This document shows, piece by piece, positions 54,091-64,000 of a stretch of 64,000 bases of DNA. Every line of letters starts with the position of its first letter. Position 1 is the first letter of the stretch. A program made the translations under genes and the position numbers. Source of the stretch: Rhipidocladum racemiflorum (Eukaryota; Streptophyta; Magnoliopsida; Poales; Poaceae); contig CM070580.1 of the NCBI GenBank assembly GCA_036346355.1, positions 31,578,874 through 31,642,873 on the forward strand, in the 5' to 3' direction. The notes beneath the pieces are model-generated. The model worked only from the letters and a program-made list of their open reading frames with translations, ran no database searches and had not been told where the DNA came from.

Positions 54091-55870
54091 TCAGAACAAC
54101 TTCTTGCAGATTGGAGACAATCCAGTACCCATGCGCGAAGGAGAGATCCTCTTTTTATTAGGTGACACAACCTTGACAGAAGTTTGAGGGGGTGAATTCC
54201 CTTTATGGGCATCCGTTGCACCTTCCCCAAGAATCATTTCTGCATAGCTTTCAAATGGGGAGAGCGCAATGTCAGACTTCGGTGGAGCTTGAGACTTATA
54301 TAGTTGAGAAGAACACTCAATGAGCTTTGTCGAAGATCGTGGCTTCTTGGAGCATGAAGGTGGAAGAGCAATGAGGGTCCGAAATAAGAGAAAAAAAATG
54401 CCTCAAATTTTAATAGTTTACATAAGAGGCGGGATTCACAGTAACATAGGTGCATATGTATGATACACAAACCTGCAGCCCACAATTGAAGGTGTTGTCA
54501 GCACATTCTCAGCAGGACCAAGATCAGTAGCTTGGTAAATAGCAAGCTGTTTATCACTTTCATTTTTTTCCTCTTTCACACAAGCATTATTTTCTTCATA
54601 TCCCTGCTTAGCTTCCTCTATGTTTAAAACCGCAACTCCTTCAATGGAAAATAAGACCATCAAAAACTGGTACAATTTCGTTAAATTAAACAAAATTTGA
54701 AATAGCTATACAAGAAACTTAAGTCATGGTCAAATAATAACCAAAAGTTTAGCTCTACTAAGACGATTATTACTTTTCTTTACTATATTCTATTTGGTGC
54801 TGTTGCAACTTTTTAGAATGACATATGTAGATGTAGTTTTTGAGCTACTGTAACATCTCAACAAATATAGCATCATCAAAGCACGAGATGACCTTAGGAT
54901 ATCAATTTGGTTTTGTTTAAACAATACAAAAGCACACGAACAAAGATGCACTGGCATGAGTATGATTTTTGCTTAAATTTAAAAATGCAAAAGGTGGCTA
55001 GGATAATTTCCAGCATAAACAAATTATATATTAAGCAGGCAATGGTCCAGACTTCAAATTGAAGCTGTGTGGCCAGCTCTACTAACTTCATCGCATTCCA
55101 CAATCATAGAAGTTCCAAGAAAACACCTTTCATACAGAATAATATGCAAATTATTCTAAGAAACATTAATACACACTCGGTATTACATTTTCAAGTTGAA
55201 AGATCAAACTTGAGCTTCCTGACAACTTCTTGAGTACAATTTTTTGACCTGACACAATTACTCTTGACCTAAAGCTCCTCAACCATTACTATTGGTTGAA
55301 ACATCACGCTTGCGAATATGATCCATGGAGCATGCAGCAGCTTGTGAATTTATAACTTCATAAGACGTAAGCTTATCAAGATGAAATGGACTCACCCTCC
55401 CTTCTCCCAAAAGCATTCTTGCAAATGCATCACATCTGCAACTAATGGAACATCCCACGCCACCCTTGATGAAGAATAACAAGAAGACAAATGCAAGAGG
55501 GCTAAGTAAAGAATATTGAATCATGCAAGAATTAGAACTCGATAACATTCACGGTATTTTTTAGACATGATGATTTCTTGCAATTGCAACCTCTTTTGTG
55601 ACGAGACGAAGCAGAGTTGTGTTAGAGTCATCCTATAATACAAAAAAATGATATGAGCAATAGTAAAGGAGAAAGAAAGTAAAACAAAAGATTGGCCTTA
55701 CCCACGATTCCCGACTGTGTTCGGATGTGCGAATTACTTTAGGGGCAAATGCTAGTGGATTACGAGAGTCGATCTGCTCTCGAGTAGATATAATCGTTTC
55801 CATGCTACCAGGCTTATTCAGACTGACCTTGACATGAACAAGGTTCTCAACAAAAGACTCAAAGATGAAA
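54091..55870 (-). pseudogene. TSO1-like CXC (TCX/CPP) gene fragment
   Basis: Exon-like blocks on the minus strand follow the order of plant TCX proteins. 55,835-55,703 has the R-E-Q-I-D-S-R-N-P-L-A-F-A-P-K-V block. 55,632-55,530 has the first CXC half (H-K-R-G-C-N-C-K-K-S-S-C-L-K-K-Y) after a 1-bp deletion. 55,468-55,279 has the second half (G-G-V-G-C-S-I-S-C-R-C). 54,640-54,482 has E-N-V-L-T-T-P-S, and 54,345-54,091 has V-S-P-N-K-K-R-I-S-P. The donor after the first CXC half is lost, a conserved cysteine is R in K-Y-R-E-C, and the N-terminal part is missing. Intact relatives are nuclear DNA-binding regulators of cell division genes. This copy cannot make one. Confidence 0.78.
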
Positions 55871-56549
55871 ACACTCACAGTAACTGCATGAGAATTAACC
55901 AAAAATGCCATTATATTAGAGATGGTAAAACATATCACCACATGAAGACATGATTTGCAGAAATATCTAGTAAAGAACAAAAGACTCTTCAAAAGGGACA
56001 ATAGTAAAAGGATTGTGATTTGCGAGCTGGAGGAATAAAAACTCTACAAAAGAAGCAATAGAAAAAATGATTCAATTCTAATTTTTAAAGGAATATCTTG
56101 GATAGTATCTTATTTTCTGATGCTAACTTGCTAAAATATCGTGTGCTAGAGAACCAAAGGTAATCTGGGTATGCTGCATGGTCTGCTGGTCCATGTCAAC
56201 AGGATAAAGGTCTTTTTTTTTCTTAAGAAACAATTACCCAGAAGATCAAGTTTCACTTATTAATATCGAGCCTAATTTCAACAGACTGGTCCAATGCAAC
56301 TCACGAAAAGATATTGTTTCGCCGTGTCATGGAAAACAAGCAAAAATGGTGTGCGAGTTATTACTGGCAGAAAACTAAAAATATAGGATAATATTCAGAA
56401 TGAGCACTAAATCTGAAAATATAGGAGCACCAGAGCAGTTTCGACACTTTGTGGGCGAATTCAGTCAAGGGACAACCAGAAACTGATACAAGCAAAGAAA
56501 CTGATACAAGCAAACAATAACAACAACGTTAGAAATGGATATGTACTTA

Positions 56550-56655
56550 TGTAACATCTATTCTTCCCAATAGCAAGAGCAGTCTCTCTTGCTCTATTAA
56601 CTGCATTGATATCAATCCCATCAATTGATATTAGAGTTTGAGCTATTTGCCAGGG
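56550..56655 (-). pseudogene. Ankyrin-repeat (ITN1-like) exon fragment
   Basis: The minus-strand frame reads I-A-Q-T-L-I-S-I-D-G-I-D-I-N-A-V-N-R-A-R-E-T-A-L-A-I, matching the last ankyrin repeat of plant ITN1-type membrane proteins, where N-R-A/S-G-E-T-A-L-D is typical. Only about one exon is present. The conserved glycine is R. The PGG membrane domain of such proteins was not found. Confidence 0.6.
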
Positions 56656-57425
56656 ATAACACAAATATCATCTTTTTTTCATATTGTTCATGACTAACAT
56701 AGGCTCAATCAGAAATAAGACTGCTAACATGGAGACTAAAATTGACCACTGAGTCAATTCTTATTGATTAGTTTTTTTTGTGTGTGTAGTTGGGAGGCAA
56801 TGCAAACTTGTTCTATACAAAAAGGGAGTTCACATGACTAAAAAATTCTGATGGCAATCCTTCATGATTTGAAGTGTCAAATCATCCCCAAAGTTCCTAT
56901 ACTTAAGGGGACTTTAAGTGATTTCTTTTTTGTGATGCAAAGTAATTCGTAGCCAATTGAAAGCAGAAAAGATTGCTTTTGAAGATATCAAATTGAATCG
57001 GAGGAGGTGGTGCTGTTGAAGCTAGAGGCTCTTCTAGCAGCTTTGGCCCAAATCAGGAACAAGCAAAAGGTCACAGAATTAATAATTTCTCAAAGGTTCA
57101 AGCTGATCCATGAATAAATATTAAAGGCCATGGCTTGCTAATCAAATGGAGCTGCTGATAAAAGTGGTGAGCAAAGTTCATCTCAAGATCCACACTGGTA
57201 CCACGTAGTAGTAACTGGATTATCGTAAGTGACCATTACAACAAGCAATCATAAATCACGACGAACCTATATTGTATTCACATCCCCAAGATGCATTTTT
57301 TTTCGACCCCCAATCATATGGAAAGTAGAAAACAACAGCACAAGAAGTGAATCTTTAATTTGGAGAGGAGAGGGAGGGAAGATAAGTGGTTCCGACCTGA
57401 ATCGGCGAGAGGCTGCGCGCGTAGA

Positions 57426-57455
57426 ACATGTGTAAAGTGCCCGTGTGTTGCAACG
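57426..57455 (-). other. Decayed internal Helitron 3' terminus
   Basis: On the minus strand, GTTGCAACACACGGGCACTTTACACA aligns along its whole length with the true terminus at 53,032, but the final CTAG is CACA and one arm of the hairpin is altered. It separates the CUE part from the ankyrin/TSO1 part of the Helitron. Confidence 0.7.
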
Positions 57456-57714
57456 AATCCCAAATAGATGATGACACCACAAGTTCTAAACTCTTAAAAA
57501 CAAAAAAATGAAAATTTAAAACTTGAGCTATCACTTATTTGAGATCCGTTCACTGAACAAGGAAATACAATGAAATGCAAATAAGGCTAGACAAACAGCA
57601 AATAGCTACATAATTCCTCATCTACTGGGCCTTGGGCCCCTACTATTCTAGCCCAAGAACGGCCTGACAGACTCACCATCACCACCAACTCATTCTTATA
57701 ATAGTTAAGATAAC

Positions 57715-58075
57715 ACACGTAAGCAGATGGATACCAGAAAACATGTATCTTTTTTCTAAAAGAGATGCACAATTTCATCTAAGCTAGGAAAAGTAAGATT
57801 CACGTAGCACTAAATGTTACTACTGTGCAATAAACAGAAAAAAGACATGTAAGCAGATGGACATAAGGAAACATGCATCTTTCTTCCAAAAGAGATATAC
57901 GCAGCTTCATCTAAGCTAGCAAAAGTAAGATCCACAGAGCACTATATGTTATTACTGTACAATAAACAGAACAAACATATGTAAGCAAATGATCACCTGA
58001 AAACACGCTTCATTCTTCTAAAAGAGACAATTTCATCTAAGATATGGCAAGATTGCCACGGCACTATATGTGTAG
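57715..58075. repeat. Tandem repeat, unit about 130 bp, 2.7 copies
   Basis: Copies start at about 57,715, 57,844 and 57,975, each with TGTAAGCAGATGG, AAAAGAGAT, TTTCATCTAAGCTAG and GCACTA-ATGTTA blocks. Non-coding. Confidence 0.8.
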
Positions 58076-58420
58076 ATTATCAGCTTCAGAGATCATACAG
58101 ATAGCTCAAGTAGTTTTTGTTAAGAGTGCACTGAATATAAAGAGACTAAGAGAGCAATGTAATTGAATATAGCTTGGACAGATACTACGATAAGTGGTGG
58201 CATTTTTCGTATATCAATAAAAGCCATGAGGATTCCGGCTTATTAAGTGTTAACCATCCAAAAGAAAAATGCTGTGTAATAAGTGTGAAGAGAAACTTTA
58301 ATGTTGGCAAGTTTACCTACAGGACCAGTAAAATATATCAAACTCAGTTGAAGGAAATGACAAAACAAATATTATAGTCAATATCTTACAGACGATCAGA
58401 GAGTCTATTTGAAACAATAC

Positions 58421-60298
58421 CTTCAACAGACACCTGAACCTCAGTGGTTATTTGATTGGGGGGCTCGCATGCAGGGTCACCATTATTTTCAACAGATTCC
58501 AAATGTAGATTAAGCAAACTCTTTATTGCTGAATCCAAATCATTTCCAGATTCTTCCAGAGCCTTTTCAATCAACTGAAAGCAAGAACTTGTATTAAATG
58601 AATTTTATTGAGACGAAAATTTACCTTCACCTGAACTCAACACATGGCCTATATGCAAAAAAAGTAGGAAAGTTTATTTCACATGGTCCAAATAATTACC
58701 TGAACTCAACACCTGAGCTGCTCACAAAAATATGGAGAGAAAAAAAGTTGTAAAAGAAAACACATGTTTGTTTCACATGAGACCTCGAATAAGCCAAGGA
58801 AGCCACGTACCCATCAATCCAAGCTCTCCGCTAACGAAAAAAAGAGGAAATTCCACATTCTTGAACCAGAATCAGAAGTTCAAAAATTTTATCAACCATT
58901 TCATTTAGCAAGAACATTTTCATATTTGGAACTAAGTTCAGAGGAAACTCAGAATTTAGCATATGCAGATATAAAGAAGTGGGGTGAAATCTATATTGCC
59001 AATTCCAGCACTTGAAAAATCAGAGCAGTTTGGCAATTAATCCCAATGTGAAATATCAATAATAAGTTTGATTTGCCACGCAAAAGCACAGCAGATCAAA
59101 AAAAAGTGGGTCGAATGTTTTTTGTTTAGAATTTATGTGTAAATGTAACTATAATGTATTCCTAGCCTGTTTACATGCAGTTCCATGTACATGGTTCTGC
59201 AATATAATGAACAATTAATGACCTTCCCATTTAAAAGTAAAATTGTAGATCTGTCCCTTGTCAAAACGCAAGCATCCAGAAAAAAAAGCACATGCAATTC
59301 CTTTACCCTCTGTCAAGTGTTCAGCTCATTTGTAAGACTCTTACAGGTAGTAAGAAGTATAACCAAACACCAAACAAAACTATTATCAGACCTTTCACTT
59401 CCAGGCAATTGCAGCTGTTCAACTCATTTGTAACCACATTAAAGGTAAGAGTTATAACCAAATGAAATTATCAAACATTTCACTTCCAGGCGAATGCATG
59501 ATTTAATTCCTAGGTGTACAATCCACAGATAAACTTCATCCACGTTTAATGTGGTTGAACACCTTAATGTGGTTGTAAAATCCACATGATTTAATTCGTT
59601 CAGTAAGCTAACACTAAACAATTGTAGGTTCAGGTCTTTCACTTCCAGTTGAGTGCGTGACTCAATTCTTAGGTGTCCAAACTTCATCCACATCCAAAAT
59701 CGTTCAGTACCTCAAGCACACACAAAATAAACCAATAAAATTGAACCCTTCTTCTGCATCCAACCATCATGCCATCCCCAAGCTATCTTCTAACACAGAG
59801 GCGGAAACGAAAACTGATACGAGAGAATTAGCTACAAAGGTAAAGAAGATGCAAATTAAAAACAAATTAACTTCATCTAATCCAACACACATTTCAGAAA
59901 CATCACAATCAAGAAGGCATCCTCTTCCATCGCAGATAGGCACACCAGCTATCAATCTCATCCGAAACCAACAAAGATCGCGGTTTTCTACATCTAACAA
60001 CTTCAGAAAAAATAATAACCTCGCCCCACCGAGGACCCCATCCATTTACCCATTTGCAAATGAGAGAGAGAGAGAGAGCCAGGGGGTGGGGGGTGGTCAC
60101 CTCGAGGTTCATGGCTGGGAAGCGTGCGGAGATGTCAGCGACGAGGGCAGGGTCGGCGGTGTCGCGTGGCCAGGTAAGCTGCGCCGGGGAAGCGGAGCCT
60201 ACGCAGCGAGCGCGCTTGGCGGCGGGAGGGGAGCCTGCGGCGTGGGTGAACTCCTCGAAGTGGGAAGAAGCCCACTTGCCGCACACTACTGCGGACAT
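58421..60298 (-). pseudogene. CUE-domain protein gene fragment, exons 1 and 2
   Basis: Exon 1 (60,298-60,101) begins M-S-A-V-V-C-G-K, as in plant CUE proteins, and ends P-A-M-N-L-E before a GTGACC donor. Exon 2 (58,574-58,421) continues in frame with L-I-E-K-A-L-E-E-S-G-N-D-L-D-S-A-I-K-S-L-L-N-L. Together they give a full CUE (ubiquitin-binding) helical domain: F-P near residue 60 and the L-E-x2-G-x-D-L-D-x-A-I region at about 67-85. Exon 2 ends at an intact GTATTG donor. The C-terminal coiled-coil exons of intact homologues are absent; other gene pieces follow instead. The 5' flank (60,300-60,740) is CpG-rich, so promoter sequence may have been captured too. It could be expressed as a short or chimeric product. 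Confidence 0.8.
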
Positions 60299-60419
60299 GG
60301 TGATGGCCGTAGCGCCGCCACCGCCGTGCGTGCCTCTCGCACCCCTCCTCTTCCTCCCGCCACCACCGCCTGCCAAGTCCAAGGAGAGCGACTTAGGGTT
60401 AGGGGATTTGGCTGCAGCT

Positions 60420-60733
60420 AGGGCTTGGCCTTTGGGCAGCGGAGGTTAGCATAGCGAAGGGCGCGGGGGCGAAGGAGGCGGCAGTCGGCGGCGCGGACGG
60501 AGCCGAGAGGCGACAGGCGTGGGAGCAAGGGAGGCGACGGTCGGCGGCACGGAGGTCGGCGGCGCGGAGGGTGCGGGGGGAGGTCGGCGGCGCGGAGGGT
60601 GCGGGGGCGAGGGAGGTGGCAATCGGCGTGGAGGTCGGCAGAGCGAAGGCGTGCGGTCGAGGGAGGCGGCGGAGAGCTCGGTACGCGGGTTAGGTTTGTG
60701 TTATGTAGAATGGACCACTGCCACCAACTCTCA
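60420..60733 (-). promoter_or_regulatory. CpG-rich 5' flank of the CUE fragment
   Basis: GC-rich imperfect repeats (GGTCGGCGGCGCGGAGG and relatives) upstream of the CUE start codon, ending near the Helitron 5' end. They are compatible with a captured promoter or 5' UTR. No TATA box is recognised. Confidence 0.4.
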
Positions 60734-60791
60734 CTTAAGAATAGTAGAGAAAACATTTCATTACATTACTACATTATATATATATTATTAC

Positions 60792-61148
60792 TTATAAATT
60801 AAAATAATCATCGTCGTCCGGAGGAGGTGGCGAGCTGCCATCGTCGTCGTCGTCGCTCCACGGTGGGCTGCCATCGTCATCGTCGTCGCGCCACGGTGGG
60901 CTACCGTCGTCGTCATCTGAGCTCCCCCAGTGCATGACGTGGTCGTCTTCCTCTGACTCTTGCTCGTCCTCCTCCTCCTCCCGCTCCTCCTCCTCCTCCT
61001 CCTCCTCCCGCTCCTCCTCCTCCTCTTCCCGCTTGCGTTTCCCGCATAGCGGTGGCGCCGGGGGAGGTGATGGTGGAGCGGCGCCGGGGGAGCTTGCGGG
61101 AGATGGTGGAGGCGACGCCGACGAAGGAGAGCTTGTGGGATATGCCAT
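60792..61148 (-). CDS. Small highly acidic low-complexity ORF in the CACTA
   Basis: 118 codons. The N-terminal third is rich in P, S and A; then a basic K-R-K-R precedes a long E/R-rich run, and the C-terminus has three repeats of D-D-D-D-G-S-P-P-W type. It lies between the Helitron border and the second subterminal array, running opposite to the transposase. It matches no domain I know. GAG/GAC triplet repeats may have created it, but the frame is clean from ATG to stop and an ordered, non-random repeat is present. Confidence 0.4.
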   Translation of the reverse strand: MAYPTSSPSSASPPPSPASSPGAAPPSPPPAPPLCGKRKREEEEEEREEEEEEEEREEEEDEQESEEDDHVMHWGSSDDDDGSPPWRDDDDDGSPPWSDDDDDGSSPPPPDDDDYFNL

Positions 61149-61284
61149 TAGCAGTAATGTGTTGATCGAATTCGATCAATACCGGTGATTTAATAGGTGG
61201 CCGGAATTGAAGACGAAGCGAGAAACGAAGAGTTCTCATTCAAAGGCGCGCAGGAAATGAAGAGACGAAGACGGACGGTCGCTA

Positions 61285-61620
61285 TCACAGATGATTCTAT
61301 AAACCAACCGTCAGTAAAACTATCACACACCCTTCCTCGTCTGCCATCACGGACGGTTTTTGAAATAACCGTCTATGATATACCTATATATCACAGACGG
61401 TTTAGTTTACATAACCGTCTGTATAATATCACCGACGGTTGGTACACATCGCCGTCTGTAATCTTACTATATGACAGACGGTTATTACATAGAACCGTCA
61501 GTGATAAAGCTTGCTTATATATAGGCCCGAGCGCAAGTTCGATGTTGTGGTCACCTGTTGGGATAGAATGCTAAGACCGTTATATCACCGACGGTTTGGC
61601 AATACAACCGTCTGTAAGCC
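61285..61620. repeat. Second CACTA subterminal repeat array
   Basis: From 61,285 the sequence is collinear with 52,420 onward (CACAGA-GATTCTATAAACC, AACCGTCAGT-AAAC), with further CGGACGG/CCGTCTGT motifs up to 61,620. The CACTA terminus that should precede it is missing. Confidence 0.85.
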
Positions 61621-61940
61621 TATATAATAGGTGATTCTTGTGATGTAATTAAGGTTAGTAATGGATAATTGCATTATATATATTAATTCAGATATAAGGT
61701 TAGTATTGGATATAAAATTGCCTTATATATATTAATTCAATATCTAGCTTGGTTATGTAAGAAATTTAAGATTGTTTAGATCTAGCTTGTAGATCCATGT
61801 TTTGGTGGTGATCTAAGCTAGCTAGTAATTGGACGTTATAATTGCAATATTATTTTGAAGCTCTAACTTGTTAAGGAAAGTGTACTTAATCAGTTGAAAA
61901 GAGGGTTCTAATTGGATCGAATATTACATGTGTAGCATAC

Positions 61941-64000
61941 ATGGATCGAAGTTGGATGTACGCTGGGACCGTCATTTAGTGTGGAGTACATTAATGGCGT
62001 CTCCACTTTTAGAAGAGCTGCAGAGGAGGACATGTTTAATAAGGGAGTGCAATATATGTCTTGTCCATGCATCGATTGCGAGAATATGATGACGCGTTTG
62101 AAACTCATTGTGAAGCACACTTGATTATGCAAGGTTTCAAAAAGGGATATACATGTTGGACCGATCCGCGAAGAGCGAGAATATACAAGAAGGTGTGGTA
62201 TCATAACATCTTCGACGAAGTCAACGATATGCCGGATGATCACATTGATTCTGCTTCCGACGAGGATATGTTGCATGATGACAATCTGGAGCAGATGTTG
62301 CACGACGCAGAAGGGAACCGTGATGAAAGGGAATATGAAAAATTCGTGGGTTTGATGGAGGACTCGAAGAAACCTTTGTTTGCTGGTTGCAAGGTGAAAT
62401 ACACAAGGTTGTCGTCCGTGCTTGAACTGCTGAAATTGAAGGCAAGCAATGGTTGGTCAGACAAGAGTTTCACAGCGCTGTTACGTCTATTGGCAGACAT
62501 GCTTCCAGAGGGAAACGAGTTGCCGACAACAACCTACAAAGCCAAGAAGGTTCTTTGTCCCTTGGGAATGGAGGTAGAAAGAATACATGCATGTCCGAAC
62601 GATTGTATCCTATACCGCAAAGAGTATGCAAACTTGCATGTATGTTCGGTGTGCAACGCATCCTGGTACAAGTGTAAGAGTCATTCCGATGAGGAGGTGA
62701 AGAATGGAACTCCTGCTAAGATGGCATGGTATCTGCCTTTAATTCCCCGATTGAAGCGTTTGTTCGCTAACCCAAAGGAGGCCAAACTGCTGTGTTGGCA
62801 TTCCGAGAAGCGTAAGAACGATGGAATGCTAAGACACCCTGCTGACTCCACCCAGTGGAGAAACATCGATAGGAGGTATGAAGAATTCGCCATGAGATGA
62901 GGAATATAAGGTTTGGACTGAGTACAGATGGAATGAATCCTTTCGGTAACATGAGCAGCCGGCATAGCACTTGGCCCGTGAATCTCTGTATCTACAACCT
63001 TCCTCCTTGGTTGTGTATGAAGCGAAAGTACATTTTATTGTCTCAGGCTTATCCAAGGACCGAAACAACTCTGGGAACGATATTGATATGTACCTAGCTC
63101 CATTGGTGGAAGATCTAAAAACATTGTGGGTTCCTGGGGGTACAGGTTTGGGATGCATACAAGCGAGAGAACTTCACTTTACATCGCTTGTTGTTACGCA
63201 CCATAAATGATTACCCTGCACTTGCTAACACTGTCGGGCAGTACAAAAGGTGCCAAGGCTTGCACTCACTGCCTAGACGATACTGAGAGTGTGTGGCTGA
63301 ATCACTCGCGTAAAACCGTGTACATGCGTCACCGTAGGTTCCTTGGGAGGAAACACCCATACCGCAAGATGAAGAAACTATTCGACGGGACGAACGAAAA
63401 CAGTTCAGGTCCAAGGCCTTTTAGCGGGAGAGATGTTCATGACTTTGTAAAGGATTTGGATGTTACGTATGGAAAGGGACGTAAAGCAAGGTCGACCTGT
63501 GAGAAGAACTTGTGGAAGAAGAGATCAATCTTTTGGGACCTACCTTACTGGGAGCACCTAGAAGTTCGCCACTGCATCGATGTCATGCACGTGGAGAAGA
63601 ATGTCTGTGATAGCCTGATTGGTCTCCTACTAAACATTAAGGGCAAAACAAAGGATGGTATCAACACACGATTTGACTTAGTCGATATGGGCATAAGACC
63701 TGAGTTAGCACCAAAAGAGACCGTTAAAGGTGGTACGTATTGCGAACCAGCTTGTTACACTCTGTCAAAGGCCGAAAGAATCGAATCGTGCGGTGCTTGC
63801 ATGGTGTGAAAGTTCCGTCCGGCTACTCGTCCAACATGAAGAGACTTGTTTCAATGCAAGATTTAAAATTAATTGGCATGAAGTCTCATGATTGTCATGT
63901 GTTGATGACTCAAATGCTCCCTATTGCAATTAGAAGTATTTTGCCAATCAAGGTCCGAGAGACAATCACGAGGCTGTGTTATTTATTTAACACAATCGCT
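61941..64000 (+). pseudogene. CACTA Tnp2-type transposase with frameshifts, runs off the window
   Basis: It starts M-D-R-S-W-M-Y at 61,941 (Transpos_assoc domain, with the cysteine pair in M-S-C-P-C-I-D-C-E-N near 62,060-62,085 in another frame). The longest open part, 62,061-62,900, has the central linker and a C-x2-C pair (C-S-V-C-N-A-S-W-Y-K-C). A TGA at 62,898 is followed, after a shift, by I-R-F-G-L-S-T-D-G-M-N-P-F-G, the start of the Transposase_21 core with the first aspartate. Shifts near 63,045, 63,150-63,220 and 63,300 precede D-L-P-Y-W-E and the I-D-V-M-H-V-E-K-N-V block (about 63,575). A stop at 63,807 is bypassed by one more shift, and homology continues to 64,000. In intact copies this protein cuts the element ends. 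This copy is inactive as read. Confidence 0.88.

Larger units (their letters stand above)
53032..60750 (-). mobile_element. Helitron carrying several host gene fragments
   Basis: On the minus strand the 5' end (60,750) reads TCTCTACTATTCTTAAG, which fits the grass Helitron 5' consensus TCTMTAYTAMYHNW (from memory) except at one position. The 3' end (53,032) reads CCGTTGCAACGCACGGGCAC...CTAG followed by T: a short hairpin about 11 bp before CTAG, and the expected T target base. The base before the 5' end is not the expected A, so that border is less certain. Inside, on the same strand, are pieces of a CUE-domain gene, an ankyrin gene and a TSO1-like gene. No Rep/helicase is present, so it is nonautonomous. 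Confidence 0.75.
52352..64000 (+). mobile_element. CACTA (En/Spm) transposon, right end outside the window
   Basis: The left terminus is CACTACTACAGAAATGC. Next come about 370 bp of subterminal repeats built from ATCACAGACGG and CCGTCTGTGAT in both orientations (52,385-52,720), then a non-coding part with two GTAACA-CCATTTTATAACAT repeats (about 52,790 and 53,010). A Helitron interrupts it at 53,032-60,750. Beyond that lie an acidic ORF, a second subterminal-type array and the Tnp2 transposase. No right terminus with TAGTG is seen, so the element extends past 64,000 or the right half is a second, 5'-truncated CACTA copy. Confidence 0.75.

Noticed and set aside
53984..54187. Plus-strand ORF at the Helitron 3' part
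   Set aside because: Overlaps the last TSO1-like exon on the other strand, which has clear family similarity; a second reading frame here has no recognisable motif.
58764..59015. 83-codon plus-strand ORF rich in K, E and S
   Set aside because: Lies in the intron of the CUE fragment on the opposite strand; no domain or splice support.
59657..60421. 254-codon plus-strand ORF
   Set aside because: Antisense to the CUE first exon and intron; composition changes abruptly where exon 1 begins, and no domain is present.

Overview
This window looks like nuclear DNA of a grass (Poaceae). Supporting signs are intron-rich plant genes with GT-AG splice sites, Tourist, Stowaway and hAT MITEs, Ty1/copia and Ty3/gypsy LTR elements with 1.7-3.4 kb LTRs, a CACTA transposon with a plant-type Tnp2 transposase, and a Helitron with grass-type ends. 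I found no bacterial, organellar or viral gene set. Only one complete host gene is visible. Almost everything else is transposons, often nested, or host gene debris inside or between them.

Layout. 1-7.4 kb: an Ac/Ds-like hAT element (303-6682) split by a degenerate Ty1/copia element (754-6169), then a small hAT that keeps only the last part of its transposase (6777-7377). 7.4-11.9 kb: a UDP-glycosyltransferase pseudogene on the minus strand, broken by two nonautonomous elements, one hAT and a solo copia LTR. Most insertions have recognisable target duplications, so the gene can be followed across them. 12-18.7 kb: two facing copies of a copia LTR plus gag, forming a large inverted repeat, with a hAT and a Tourist MITE in one arm. 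18.7-20 kb: a Stowaway MITE and two long foldback elements embedded in TA microsatellites.

20.4-34.8 kb: a complete 14-exon gene on the minus strand for a 580-residue alpha/beta-hydrolase-fold protein with a C-terminal UIM-like helix. Intron 13 (5.2 kb) is filled by a head-to-head array of a small nonautonomous LTR element with its own ORF. Intron 5 carries a Mutator-like element that itself contains a hAT with a perfect 8-bp target duplication.

35-52.2 kb: MITEs, a gypsy element with two LTRs in opposite orientation around a gag and an upstream extra ORF, AT-rich sequence with a diverged minisatellite, a copia-type LTR, and a 3.25 kb solo gypsy LTR with an exact 5-bp duplication.

52.35-64 kb: a CACTA (En/Spm) element running off the window, interrupted by a 7.7 kb Helitron on the minus strand. 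The Helitron carries pieces of at least three host genes (CUE-domain protein, ITN1-like ankyrin protein, TSO1-like CXC protein), all in its own orientation, and has a second, decayed 3' terminus in its interior. This is the most unusual structure here: it looks like a record of gene capture by terminator bypass, downstream of a captured promoter and start codon. The CACTA transposase, broken by several frameshifts, occupies the right end.
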